36,630 bases of DNA from Bacteriovoracaceae bacterium (lineage in GTDB: Bacteria; Bdellovibrionota; UBA2394). The DNA is taken from assembly GCA_028287765.1 (NCBI GenBank), contig JAQBPA010000208.1, forward strand, positions 1 through 36,630. The letters are read 5' to 3'. Shown piece by piece: positions 1-7,774 of the stretch. The notes beneath the pieces are model-generated. The model did not search any database. It was not told where the DNA came from and saw only the letters and a list, made by a program, of their open reading frames with translations. Positions within the stretch are counted from its first letter, which is position 1, and each line of letters begins with the position of its first letter. The position numbers and the translations under genes were made by a program.

Positions 1-1
1 A

Positions 2-442
2 TCCCACTCGAAACTTGAAAAAATGGAACTCACTATCTACCCATATCATAATATGTATTATTAGCAACATCAATGGCGCTGGATTTGGCGTGAATATATG
101 CGTCTTTTTGCACGGACAGCATTCTGCATTCGATCTTTTTCTAGAGAACTCACCGAGCGAGTTCGTGCGTATAGACCTTAAGTGGAAGTGGAATCGGTAC
201 CGATTCCCTTTGATCCCGTTGTCGAAGTACTTGTATTTGATTGGCATTAGCAGCCAACAGCTTCAGTTAAACGTTTCAGATCCGTTTTGCAGCATGATAT
301 CACCCCAGGAATTTTCAAAGTATTTATTCGCGCTCGAAATTCTACAGAAAAAAAGATCAAAGAGGTCGGAGCATTCAAGACTCTCATGGAAAATTCTGTC
401 TCCAATGAAATCCCACTTTCTAAAACCTATTCAATAAAATGA
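2..442 (+). pseudogene. possible decayed protein-coding gene, function unknown
   Basis: The frame starting at base 2 reads as protein-like sequence up to a stop at 440-442, but it is interrupted by in-frame stops at 62-64 (TAG), 179-181 (TAA) and 248-250 (TAG). The segments between them have normal amino-acid composition, for example PIPFDPVVEVLVFDWH near 200-247 and FKVFIRARNSTEKKIKEVGA near 315-375. The alternative open frame from base 15 to 437 has no stop, but its translation is rich in Ser, Leu, Lys and Gln and looks like a shadow. No family is recognised. Because the gene begins at the window edge, its true start may lie outside. This is inference from composition only. Confidence 0.3.
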
Positions 443-657
443 CAAATACTCGATCAATTCAAACTGAGACCCCTTTCTCAGCTTGCTTTTTCTTGTGCTG
501 GTACCGTGGCGAATATACCTTTCTTGAAAAAGCCACCGGCATACTGACACTGCCCTACTTCCGTTTTTGGGAAATAAAAAATCGGGGCAATCCGATTCGA
601 ACCAAAATAGACATAGGTCGCAAGGCTAGAAAACAAAGATCGTCTAGTTAACTTTCC
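443..657. other. no gene recognised between decayed gene and first intact CDS
   Basis: Short open frames exist on both strands here, but none has a ribosome binding site or recognisable motif. I see no convincing promoter, terminator or RNA gene. A T-loop-like string on the minus strand near 593-606 does not fold into a tRNA. Confidence 0.4.
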
Positions 658-2235
658 ATGCAAAAAAGTAAAGTAAGTTTTTCCATCGCCAATCGAGTTC
701 TCGCTACTGTCTTCTGCTTCATTTCTTCATTTGACCTGAGTGCTTCGGCAAAAGACTCTGTTCGCATTCAGGATATAAACCAGAAATTGAGTGATTTTGA
801 TTCGACGTTTATCAACTTCATCAAAAAGCAGCAGGCTGAATCTAAACATCCGCTTACACTTCGAGTCGATACCGAGAGAACTCGAAAGCGAATTGAAGAG
901 AGCGTCGCAAAAGAAAAAGTGCCAGAGGAAAAACGTGCAGCTGCCGTCAAAGATTGGACGGATTTGATAAAGAATCAAATGCCTAATGAGGTGCTCTTAG
1001 ACGTTGTTAAAAAACCTTTAAGCGAGAGCTTTGCCGACCTTTTTTCATCTCACAAACAAGAAAATAAAACAGTTGAACTGACTTTTATCGGTCCGATTAC
1101 AAGACTTCGTGAGCTCGAACCTTTTTTGACTTTTCTGGGAAAAAGCTATTCGGATGATCAGAAGAATTTGCTTCGACAATCGGCCTATGTCGAAGAAAGA
1201 AATTCATCTCGTGAAAGCTTCGCACTTACAGCCGGAGGTTCAGATGACCTCACTCCCATCGATGTTATCGTTGGGATTGAAGCCGACGATAAAAAAGCAG
1301 AGATTCCCGTAACGGTCGATATTTTAAATCTTAAATCTTTTAAAGAAGAATTCATCCGATTTATTTTTGGCGGTTATCCAGTGGTTGGGGTCGGTTCTGT
1401 TCCGGTGTTGCAAGATGAAAAACTTAATGAGATTGCAAAAAAAAGAACTCAGATCGAAGAGATGGCTCATCTGCTCGATATTTCAAAATATCTCTATCTC
1501 GACGACCCCTCTGTTGAGGCCCGAGAACACGCTTATCTCGAGCGTGCTATTGAAGAAAATCGAGGCGGAATGGTTTTGCCGGACTATGAAGAAGCCATGA
1601 AAGAAAAAGAGTGGCAGAACGTAGGAGTTCAATTAGAAAAAATTGCAAAAGATGAGCATCCAGATTTCACCGAAAATCAAATAAAAGAATTGGTTATGAA
1701 TCATCTCCTGATGCGTTTTTCAGATGCCTATGAAAAAGATTTTATTTATCTTTATTCAGAGGCAGAGATGCGGGCCAAGGCGACATCAATAAAGTTTTTA
1801 AAAAAATCGGGCGAGCTAGACTGGCCAACATTACAAAAAATCATAGAAAACCAATTTGGCAAACGTCTCGTGGATGAAGTGAAACTTAGAAATGGGGAGG
1901 TTGTTACTGTCAAATACCCGTTAACGCCGCTCTATAAAAAATATTTCAAGTTACTATTTGATACCGAAAAAGGAACTCCTGTTCATGCTTTCGCACACAA
2001 CTGTGCGCGTCTCTCAGAACTCGGAGTCCGTCAGACGAGTCTCATCGGAGAACTTGCTTCAGAAGTGATCAAAAGAATTCCTGACCCTTCTCATACAGAG
2101 CCCCTATACGAAAAATTTAAGAACAGAATGGAAGAGAAGAAACTTCGAATTTCCGAAATGTCTTCTGAAGATTTAAGAAAAGAATTTATGGAGATCTTAA
2201 ATTCTTTTCCTCCTGAAACTCTTAGCGGCCATTGA
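658..2235 (+). CDS. secreted protein of unknown function (525 aa)
   Basis: The N-terminus looks like a Sec signal peptide: a basic start, a hydrophobic stretch around residues 12-28, then an ASA-type cleavage site at about residue 31. The mature part is highly charged and probably largely helical, with many Glu/Lys-rich segments. I recognise no catalytic motif or domain family. The start at 658 gives the complete signal peptide, although there is no clear Shine-Dalgarno sequence in front of it. The gene stands alone on the plus strand, 136 bp ahead of a BON-domain gene. Export is well supported; function is unknown. Confidence 0.75.
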   Translation: MQKSKVSFSIANRVLATVFCFISSFDLSASAKDSVRIQDINQKLSDFDSTFINFIKKQQAESKHPLTLRVDTERTRKRIEESVAKEKVPEEKRAAAVKDWTDLIKNQMPNEVLLDVVKKPLSESFADLFSSHKQENKTVELTFIGPITRLRELEPFLTFLGKSYSDDQKNLLRQSAYVEERNSSRESFALTAGGSDDLTPIDVIVGIEADDKKAEIPVTVDILNLKSFKEEFIRFIFGGYPVVGVGSVPVLQDEKLNEIAKKRTQIEEMAHLLDISKYLYLDDPSVEAREHAYLERAIEENRGGMVLPDYEEAMKEKEWQNVGVQLEKIAKDEHPDFTENQIKELVMNHLLMRFSDAYEKDFIYLYSEAEMRAKATSIKFLKKSGELDWPTLQKIIENQFGKRLVDEVKLRNGEVVTVKYPLTPLYKKYFKLLFDTEKGTPVHAFAHNCARLSELGVRQTSLIGELASEVIKRIPDPSHTEPLYEKFKNRMEEKKLRISEMSSEDLRKEFMEILNSFPPETLSGH

Positions 2236-2371
2236 TGGGTGCCTAGTTCGACTCAGAGTGCTGGCCTTCCAATACCTGCTCGTAACGCAGACTGAATTCC
2301 AGTCGCACTTTACACATCGACCTCGACTTTCGGCAGTACGACTCACCTACTTTTCAGGTTAACTTTTATTC

Positions 2372-2950
2372 ATGAAAAAGAAGTCTCACAAAACGAATAA
2401 AAAAAATGAGGGGCTTCTTCCTCTTCGCGAAAAGTCTTCAGACTTTCCACAGGAAAATGAAGATTATGACCCGATCAACAAACCCGCTTGGGATCCTCGC
2501 AAAAAGTATCCTGAAGAATGGAAAAATTTTGACGAGAGTCCGTCGCGTTCGTCTTTCAGTCAGATCGAATTGAATACCCAAGAAGACGCAACTGCTGATC
2601 CCGATATGCCGCTGCCATCTTCCGGATTTTCTCCAACTGAAGCACGGCTGCCTTCAAATTTGGCTCCACGTTCGGAAACAAAAGTTAGGAGATTTTTTGG
2701 CGCTTCAGAAGACTCGGAAGAGAGATCTGATAAAGATATTTACCGAGATCTGATGCTGCTGCTTCGGAAACAAAATTTTGATATCGATCGAGTCAAAGTT
2801 CAAGTGAACGACGGAACAGTCATACTGAAGGGCCACGTCGATTCATTTCTGACTAAACGTCGATTAACGGATTCTGCTGAAACGGTTCTCGGGGTGAAAG
2901 AAATCGAAAACGATATCATTCCCGATGAGGCTGAAAGTCATAAGATGTAA
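2372..2950 (+). CDS. BON-domain protein (192 aa)
   Basis: The C-terminal third, about residues 115-183, matches the BON fold. It has an alpha-beta pattern containing VQVNDGTVILKGHVDS and ends with LGVKEIENDI, the usual hydrophobic and glycine signature. BON domains occur in OsmY-like periplasmic stress proteins and in pore- or membrane-associated proteins. The N-terminal 110 residues are polar, Pro/Glu/Asp-rich and probably disordered. No signal peptide is visible: the N-terminus is Lys-rich without a hydrophobic core, so the protein is probably cytoplasmic or membrane-peripheral. A single BON domain does not fix a function. Confidence 0.75.
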   Translation: MKKKSHKTNKKNEGLLPLREKSSDFPQENEDYDPINKPAWDPRKKYPEEWKNFDESPSRSSFSQIELNTQEDATADPDMPLPSSGFSPTEARLPSNLAPRSETKVRRFFGASEDSEERSDKDIYRDLMLLLRKQNFDIDRVKVQVNDGTVILKGHVDSFLTKRRLTDSAETVLGVKEIENDIIPDEAESHKM

Positions 2951-3064
2951 GTAGCTTTGACGACAGAGTCTAAAAAACTGCGACTTCCTATTCTCATCGA
3001 AAATTCAGCGATGCCAGAAATGCCCTAAAAAGAGCATTTAACCTCACTTAAGACAGCAAAAAAA

Positions 3065-3079
3065 TGGCATGAATCTTGC
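3065..3079 (+). promoter_or_regulatory. sigma-54-like -24/-12 element
   Basis: TGGCATGAATCTTGC carries GG and GC separated by exactly ten bases and matches the consensus TGGCAC-N5-TTGC at all but one conserved position. It overlaps the first possible start codon (3069) of the following gene. If real, transcription would begin near 3091 and a later start codon would be needed. No enhancer-binding activator gene is visible nearby. Confidence 0.35.
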
Positions 3080-4067
3080 GTACTTAGAGAGAGTGAATCG
3101 ATTTTCATTTATTCTGAGAATGCTTTGGCTATTGGGTCTGCTCGGCTCATCTTTAACGACGAGCTTTGGATCGCCAGACCAAGTTTCCGCATCGACATCG
3201 TCTGAGGTGCTAAAAGCTTGCCTCCTTCAGGTCTATCAAGTCTCTGGACGGACATCTCTTCGCCCGGAAGTGACAATCGAAGCACCCGATTCTGCTGTCG
3301 TTTTTATTTTTTATAAGGGTGTAGAATTGAAAAAAATGGAAGACTTCGGGGGGAGTGCTGACAGATTTGCCGACCTGATGAGCTCACCCTATGTGCTTTC
3401 ATATAATTCTTCTACGGGGGTTGGATTAATCGCCGCAATCGACAACACTATGCTTTCTGGTCACGATGAGTTAAAGAAACTCATTCCAAAAAATAGAACA
3501 ATCATAGGTGGAACACGTTATAACAATGACCGCGGTATGATTTTTCGTAAAAACTCCGGCTACTTCGATCATTTTGACGGTCTACAAGCTGAAGAAGAAA
3601 ATTTTAATATTCATCTAAAGTCGAATCTGCCATTCAGAACTGAAAGTTCATTTCCAGTTCTTCTGGCACAGATTGAAGACTCAACATTAACTTCTGAGAT
3701 TAATCGTCTTCATTGGATTGCAATCATCGTTCGGAGAATCGCCGAAGAAATTTCTATCGCAAAGACGGGCACTCCTAAGCACTCATCCGAATATACTGAA
3801 AGTGCCGCAAAACATATGAAAGCTTATGCGGCGTCGAAAGTGAATATTTCGCCTCTCAATTATGAGGCAGAGATCATTAAAATTTATCGTCAGTTGGCGC
3901 TCGATATTGGCGATCAGAAGTCATTTCGAGACGCATGGGGATCAGGGTTTTTTAGCAAGAGTGTGATTGAATCCGCTCCGAGTCATATGACCTCATCCGG
4001 GGTATGGTTTGACCTTACCAAACTTAAAGCTTGGGTTTCGTTGGCCGCGAAGTACGACGTTAAATAA
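3069..4067 (+). CDS. secreted protein of unknown function (up to 332 aa)
   Basis: The N-terminal region contains a strong hydrophobic core (MLWLLGLLGSSLTT, residues 18-31) followed by a plausible cleavage site near SFGS, so export through Sec is likely. The mature region of about 295 residues matches no family I know and has no evident catalytic motif. Start choice is uncertain: ATG at 3069 lies inside a sigma-54-like element and has no ribosome binding site, while GTG at 3093 and ATG at 3120 are in-frame alternatives that keep the signal peptide. The gene ends 13 bp before the convergent S1/P1 nuclease fragment. Confidence 0.7.
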   Translation: MNLAYLERVNRFSFILRMLWLLGLLGSSLTTSFGSPDQVSASTSSEVLKACLLQVYQVSGRTSLRPEVTIEAPDSAVVFIFYKGVELKKMEDFGGSADRFADLMSSPYVLSYNSSTGVGLIAAIDNTMLSGHDELKKLIPKNRTIIGGTRYNNDRGMIFRKNSGYFDHFDGLQAEEENFNIHLKSNLPFRTESSFPVLLAQIEDSTLTSEINRLHWIAIIVRRIAEEISIAKTGTPKHSSEYTESAAKHMKAYAASKVNISPLNYEAEIIKIYRQLALDIGDQKSFRDAWGSGFFSKSVIESAPSHMTSSGVWFDLTKLKAWVSLAAKYDVK

Positions 4068-4079
4068 AATTTTAGCGAT

Positions 4080-4610
4080 CTAGTGAACCGACTTGCTTAA
4101 ATCACGTGGACGCTTCCGAGCTGGTGCAGGAATGTCGACGACACCCGTTCTCGGCTTGAGTTCAATGATTTTATCAATCGAGAGATTCATCTCGCCGAGC
4201 AAAGCAGATACTTTCTGACGAAATGCCTTTTCACTGTTATTCGAAATTTTATTTCGACTGAAAAACGATTTTATTGTTCGCTTTGAATCAAAGATATCGT
4301 TCAAGATAAAAGCAAGACGAGTCGCGGCTTGGCGAATTCGCGTATTTACTATATCTCGCTGACGAGGAATGTATGTATCTAGATTTTGATATCCACTATA
4401 GATCTCGCTTAGGTAATCGCGTCGCTCCATCGCCCATGTCTCTGGAGATAAGTCTTTGGTATACAATTTGAAATCACTTGCATCTGGTGCTTTCACAATA
4501 TCCGCGTAGACGGCTCCTGCATGAACGGGTTCAGGATTTTTTTGCCCACCAAAAGCTTGTCGGTACGATTCAAGAATGATGATTTCATCCCAAACTTCGT
4601 GGAGGTTCAT
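4080..4610 (-). CDS. C-terminal fragment of S1/P1-type nuclease (frameshifted)
   Basis: This frame opens with NLHEVWD, the last zinc-ligand motif of S1/P1 nucleases (His149 and Asp153 in P1). It continues with the family's C-terminal helices, including a segment near residues 90-105 ending in TRLAFILNDIF, which resembles the AG-RLA-LLN signature. About 70 further residues after that are polar and lineage-specific. The upstream fragment at 4607-5224 carries the other ligands and overlaps by four bases. Neither half has a complete active site, so they should be read as one gene broken by a frameshift rather than two proteins. Translation of this half alone from 4610 by coupling is possible but would be inactive. 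Confidence 0.75.
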   Translation of the reverse strand: MNLHEVWDEIIILESYRQAFGGQKNPEPVHAGAVYADIVKAPDASDFKLYTKDLSPETWAMERRDYLSEIYSGYQNLDTYIPRQRDIVNTRIRQAATRLAFILNDIFDSKRTIKSFFSRNKISNNSEKAFRQKVSALLGEMNLSIDKIIELKPRTGVVDIPAPARKRPRDLSKSVH

Positions 4611-5224
4611 CGCTTTCGACTGCCAAACGGCGCGTTCATTATGTAAAAAAGTCCTGTCACTTCATTTCCGCCCTTGTCGCCCGGATAGGCCACATGAAGC
4701 GGCTGATGAACATCGCCAATAAAATGAATTAAAAATCTGAGGGCATTTAGTTGATCTTCAACCGCACCGTTTGCACTCTTTATGGGTGAACTTGGATTTC
4801 GTAAAATATCTTCCGCTCGAAGAATGGCGAGCACGACATCCCCTGCAGAATGGCTCAAGCTTAGATGCTTCATGTTTGTATGAACGATCCTATCGTGTAA
4901 AAAATCGAGATAGTTTGTATCCTTTGGAATATCTGCAAAATGATAAGACGCTGTGTGGTTCCATTCTCTTGATCGTCGAACTTCGTCTGGAAAGACCGCC
5001 ACTTTTGCGAGATCTTTTGGTGAAAGACTCTTAAATATTTGATCAACATGAGCTTTAGTTTTTGCCGAAAGCATCGTTTGAGCTAAATCCCAAATCGCTA
5101 TATGTCCGATTTGTCCCCAACCAAAGGATACGGAAGGTTGAAGAACAAGCACGATGAGAGCACTCGGAATTATTTTTCGAAAAATCATCCGCGACTTCAG
5201 TATAACAAATTTAAAGGAATTCAT
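4607..5224 (-). CDS. N-terminal fragment of S1/P1-type nuclease (frameshifted)
   Basis: The fragment has a signal peptide followed by WGQIGH. In this family the Trp at the mature N-terminus is itself a zinc ligand, and cleavage before Trp36 fits. Other ligands are visible: His41, Asp80, His95 (SYHFADIP), His167, Asp171 and His177 (HFIGDVHQPLH), with spacings equal to those of P1 nuclease. The family cleaves single-stranded DNA and RNA and 3'-nucleotides outside the cytoplasm. After GDKGGNEV the frame changes at a run of six T (plus-strand A, 4645-4650). A seventh T would join it to the downstream fragment without stops. ATG at 5188 (residue 13) is an equally good start. Confidence 0.8.
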   Translation of the reverse strand: MNSFKFVILKSRMIFRKIIPSALIVLVLQPSVSFGWGQIGHIAIWDLAQTMLSAKTKAHVDQIFKSLSPKDLAKVAVFPDEVRRSREWNHTASYHFADIPKDTNYLDFLHDRIVHTNMKHLSLSHSAGDVVLAILRAEDILRNPSSPIKSANGAVEDQLNALRFLIHFIGDVHQPLHVAYPGDKGGNEVTGLFYIMNAPFGSRKR

Positions 5225-5275
5225 CGGTTGGGTTTAAGCACGCAAACGGCTTCTCGTCCAGCCCGTACTAAAGAC

Positions 5276-5288
5276 TCGACTAAGTCGA
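5276..5288. repeat. 13-bp palindrome TCGACTAAGTCGA
   Basis: This is a perfect inverted repeat with one central base. It spans the end of the pirin gene and lies 50-60 bp upstream of the nuclease start on the minus strand. It resembles the palindromic element found upstream of the stress genes further right, but its half-sites are one base closer together. It could be an operator or chance. Confidence 0.3.
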
Positions 5289-6164
5289 CTGAGGAGCAAT
5301 TTTGCCCATTCGCCCTTGATGATAATCCGAATAAGCTCGCTCAATTTCTTCCATACTGTTCATCACAAAAGGGCCAGATCCCACGACGGGCTCATTGATC
5401 GGCTCGCCGGCTAAAAGTAGAAGCATTGCCGGTTCTTCTGTTTTTAAAGTAATCACTTCGCCAGTTCGATTAAAAACCGCTAGTTCCGCTTCATTTATTT
5501 TTTCGCCATCAGAGAGTGCCACTTTGCCGTTAAGATTTAAAATGGCAGTGGTATGGCCTTCGGGCAATTTTAGATCTACCGTCGCATTTTTGTTGAGCCG
5601 AATATCCCAAAGATTTACGGGACTAAATGTATGAGCAGGTCCTTTAACTCCAGCAAACTCCCCCGCAATCACGCGAACGACGCCAGCGCCATTTTTTAGA
5701 TCAACGTTTTTGATTTGTGATTTGGTAAGGGTTTGATATCGAGGCGATGTCATTTTATCTTTCTTCGGAAGATTCACCCAAAGTTGGACCATTTGAAACA
5801 CTCCGCCATTTTTTGCAAAATCAACGCCATGAAATTCTTCATGCACCACTCCCGATGCCGCCGTCATCCACTGCACATCACCGGGGCCGATTTTTCCACC
5901 ACCACCGGACGAATCTCGATGTTCAACTTCTCCCGAGTAAACAATGGTCACCGTTTCAAATCCTCGATGAGGATGTTCTTCCACTCCTAGGCGCTCCTTA
6001 GTCGGCGGAAATTCAGCCGGTCCCGCATAGTCGAGAAGAAGAAACGGAGACATATCAAATCTGCTGTCGTGATAACCGAACATCGTACGTACTGGAAATC
6101 CGTCACCTACCCAATGAGTTTCATCACTTTTTCGAATGAGGGCGAGACCCTTCGGTTTGCTCAT
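5280..6164 (-). CDS. pirin-family cupin protein
   Basis: The 294-residue length and motifs fit the pirin family (YhhW/Pirin, bicupin). The N-terminal cupin carries the metal ligands in EEHPHRGFE (His64 and His66) and SGVVHEEFH (His108 and Glu110). The C-terminal cupin follows, with AMLLLLAGEPINEPVVGSGP as the typical closing segment. Family members bind iron and some have quercetin dioxygenase activity; the physiological substrate is usually unknown. No signal peptide is present, so it is cytoplasmic. It sits in a minus-strand series between a secreted protein of unknown function (46 bp upstream) and the nuclease. Family assignment is firm; the reaction is not. Confidence 0.92.
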   Translation of the reverse strand: MSKPKGLALIRKSDETHWVGDGFPVRTMFGYHDSRFDMSPFLLLDYAGPAEFPPTKERLGVEEHPHRGFETVTIVYSGEVEHRDSSGGGGKIGPGDVQWMTAASGVVHEEFHGVDFAKNGGVFQMVQLWVNLPKKDKMTSPRYQTLTKSQIKNVDLKNGAGVVRVIAGEFAGVKGPAHTFSPVNLWDIRLNKNATVDLKLPEGHTTAILNLNGKVALSDGEKINEAELAVFNRTGEVITLKTEEPAMLLLLAGEPINEPVVGSGPFVMNSMEEIERAYSDYHQGRMGKIAPQST

Positions 6165-6210
6165 TATTTAAAGATAAGTCCCAAAATAGATTTAGCAAGG
6201 ACCCTTGTGA

Positions 6211-6813
6211 TTAGTAGAGTATCAGCAATGAGTTGGCAGTTCGATCGATTAGTTCAACATTACCTCTAATGGTATTTAAAATAATTTCTCTCTCAAGATG
6301 CGAGTCGTTTTCACGAAAACGTAGAGTGGTCTGATTAGAAGTGGAGGTCAAATGCGCTTCTCTGATGAACGAGCTTTCATTCACTTCTGACTTTGGAGAA
6401 AGCATTACATAAAGAGCAGGTTTAGGATTTAAATTTATAAAAACTCGCACGTACGAGTAAATATTTTTTTGGCTTACGTTAGAAATATGATACGTAAAAT
6501 CCACACTGTCCGCTGTGCTTTGAAGTTGAATATCCATGTGTTGAGAAGAGAAGCGCCGCACGGGGCCCAAGCCTTGCGGCACAATTAAACCTGCCATAAA
6601 TCTGGGAGACTTTAAATGAAAAGCAATTCTCTCGAGGCTTAATCGAAGCCCGGGCACATTCGTATCGAATGTTGTGACGTTCCGACTTTCTGCAAGCTCT
6701 TTAATCTTCGCGCAAGGATTTTTCTTTTCTGCGCTATTAGCGGAATAAAAAGAGCCGCTAAAAAATAGTATTAAAAATAACGATAGGCTCTTTGCAAAAT
6801 GAGTCAAATTCAT
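6211..6813 (-). CDS. secreted protein of unknown function (200 aa)
   Basis: Starting at ATG 6813 gives a clean signal peptide: MNLTHFAKS, a hydrophobic core LSLFLILFFSGSF, and cleavage near ANSA. The open frame continues eight residues further upstream to 6837, but that extension only lengthens the n-region. The mature protein of roughly 170 residues contains a single Cys (NPCAKIKEL) and alternates short polar and hydrophobic segments as in a beta-rich domain. I recognise no family. It lies 67 bp downstream of the LigD-type polymerase gene on the same strand and may share its transcript. Confidence 0.7.
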   Translation of the reverse strand: MNLTHFAKSLSLFLILFFSGSFYSANSAEKKNPCAKIKELAESRNVTTFDTNVPGLRLSLERIAFHLKSPRFMAGLIVPQGLGPVRRFSSQHMDIQLQSTADSVDFTYHISNVSQKNIYSYVRVFINLNPKPALYVMLSPKSEVNESSFIREAHLTSTSNQTTLRFRENDSHLEREIILNTIRGNVELIDRTANSLLILY

Positions 6814-6880
6814 GCCTCTATAAAGACGAAAACCCAAAACGAGTATATCGACTAAAGACTAGAACAGCGGCGAAATGCTT

Positions 6881-7774
6881 TCATAAGAGGTTTTCAGGCA
6901 ATTTTTGTTTAAGACTATTGATTTTCTCCCATGGATCTCGGCGTAGTGAGGCTAACCTTTTTGGAAGATTTTTTACTGTAAAATAATCTGAACGAATTCT
7001 AGGGGTCAGTTCCTCCCATGCAAGAGGAACCGCTACAGACGCCTTTTCATTTGCACGCGTGGAATAGGAAGTAATAAAAGTAGATCCTCGAGCGTTGCGA
7101 AGATGATCCAGAAATATTTTTTTAGGCCGCACGTCCTTACGCATATTTGCGGTATAGAGTTCGGGTTCTTCTTGGACTATAAAATCTACAATCATCTTTG
7201 AAAAAGCCTTCACGATGTCCCATGAATATTTCGGCGCAATGGAAGTCACGATATGTAGACCTTTTCCGCCTGTTGTTTTCACAAAACTTTCCAGGTGAAT
7301 CTTGAGAAGCAGACTATGGATTTTTTTTGCAACTCTGATGACATCCGGCCAGGCGACGTCGGCCGCCGGATCCAGATCGAAGACCATTCGATCCGGAAAT
7401 TCAAGACTTTGAATTCTGCAACCCCAAGTATGAAATTCGAGCGCACCGAGTTGAACCAAAGAGATGAGTCCGGCCAACGAATCGATATAAAGATATTCTC
7501 TGGGATCCTTTTGTCCCTTTTCTTTTATAGAAACAGATTTCACTGCCTGCGGTAATTTTTCAGACGGATGTTTTTGATAAAAACAAGGGGAACCCACTCC
7601 GTCAGGACAGCGTTTAATCATCAACGGCCGATTAACGAGTTCAGGTAAAATCCACTCCTCGATATCCTGATAAAAATGGACGAGATCCATTTTTGAAAGA
7701 TTTTGTTTTGAATATAAAATCTTTTGCGGATGAGTAATTCTCGGCAACTCTGTGAATCGCTTATTTGCCTTCAT
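6881..7774 (-). CDS. LigD-type primase/polymerase (NHEJ archaeo-eukaryotic primase)
   Basis: The protein matches the polymerase domain of LigD, an archaeo-eukaryotic primase-like enzyme that fills in ends during non-homologous end joining. The metal-binding pair is in FDLDPA (Asp133 and Asp135), followed by TTGGKGLHIV and, further on, FLDHLRN carrying the third acidic residue. At 297 residues it is a stand-alone polymerase. In many bacteria this domain is fused to the ligase; here it is a separate cistron. ATG 7774 is chosen over the 5' end of the open frame (7852) because GGAGAG precedes it and the N-terminus (HPQKILYSKQNLSK) then fits the family. It overlaps the ligase stop by 14 bp, which suggests translational coupling. 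Confidence 0.9.
   Translation of the reverse strand: MKANKRFTELPRITHPQKILYSKQNLSKMDLVHFYQDIEEWILPELVNRPLMIKRCPDGVGSPCFYQKHPSEKLPQAVKSVSIKEKGQKDPREYLYIDSLAGLISLVQLGALEFHTWGCRIQSLEFPDRMVFDLDPAADVAWPDVIRVAKKIHSLLLKIHLESFVKTTGGKGLHIVTSIAPKYSWDIVKAFSKMIVDFIVQEEPELYTANMRKDVRPKKIFLDHLRNARGSTFITSYSTRANEKASVAVPLAWEELTPRIRSDYFTVKNLPKRLASLRRDPWEKINSLKQKLPENLL

Noticed and set aside
15-437. A 140-residue open frame on the plus strand at the left edge
   Set aside because: Its composition is dominated by Ser, Leu, Lys and Gln, it has no ribosome binding site, and an overlapping frame looks more protein-like despite stops.
586-625. A tRNA-like T-loop (GGTTCGAATC) on the minus strand
   Set aside because: The flanking bases do not form a five-pair T stem, and no acceptor, D or anticodon stem can be drawn.
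5102-5398. A 98-residue open frame on the plus strand
   Set aside because: It lies antisense to the nuclease and pirin genes and has an unusual Arg/Lys/Ser-rich composition.
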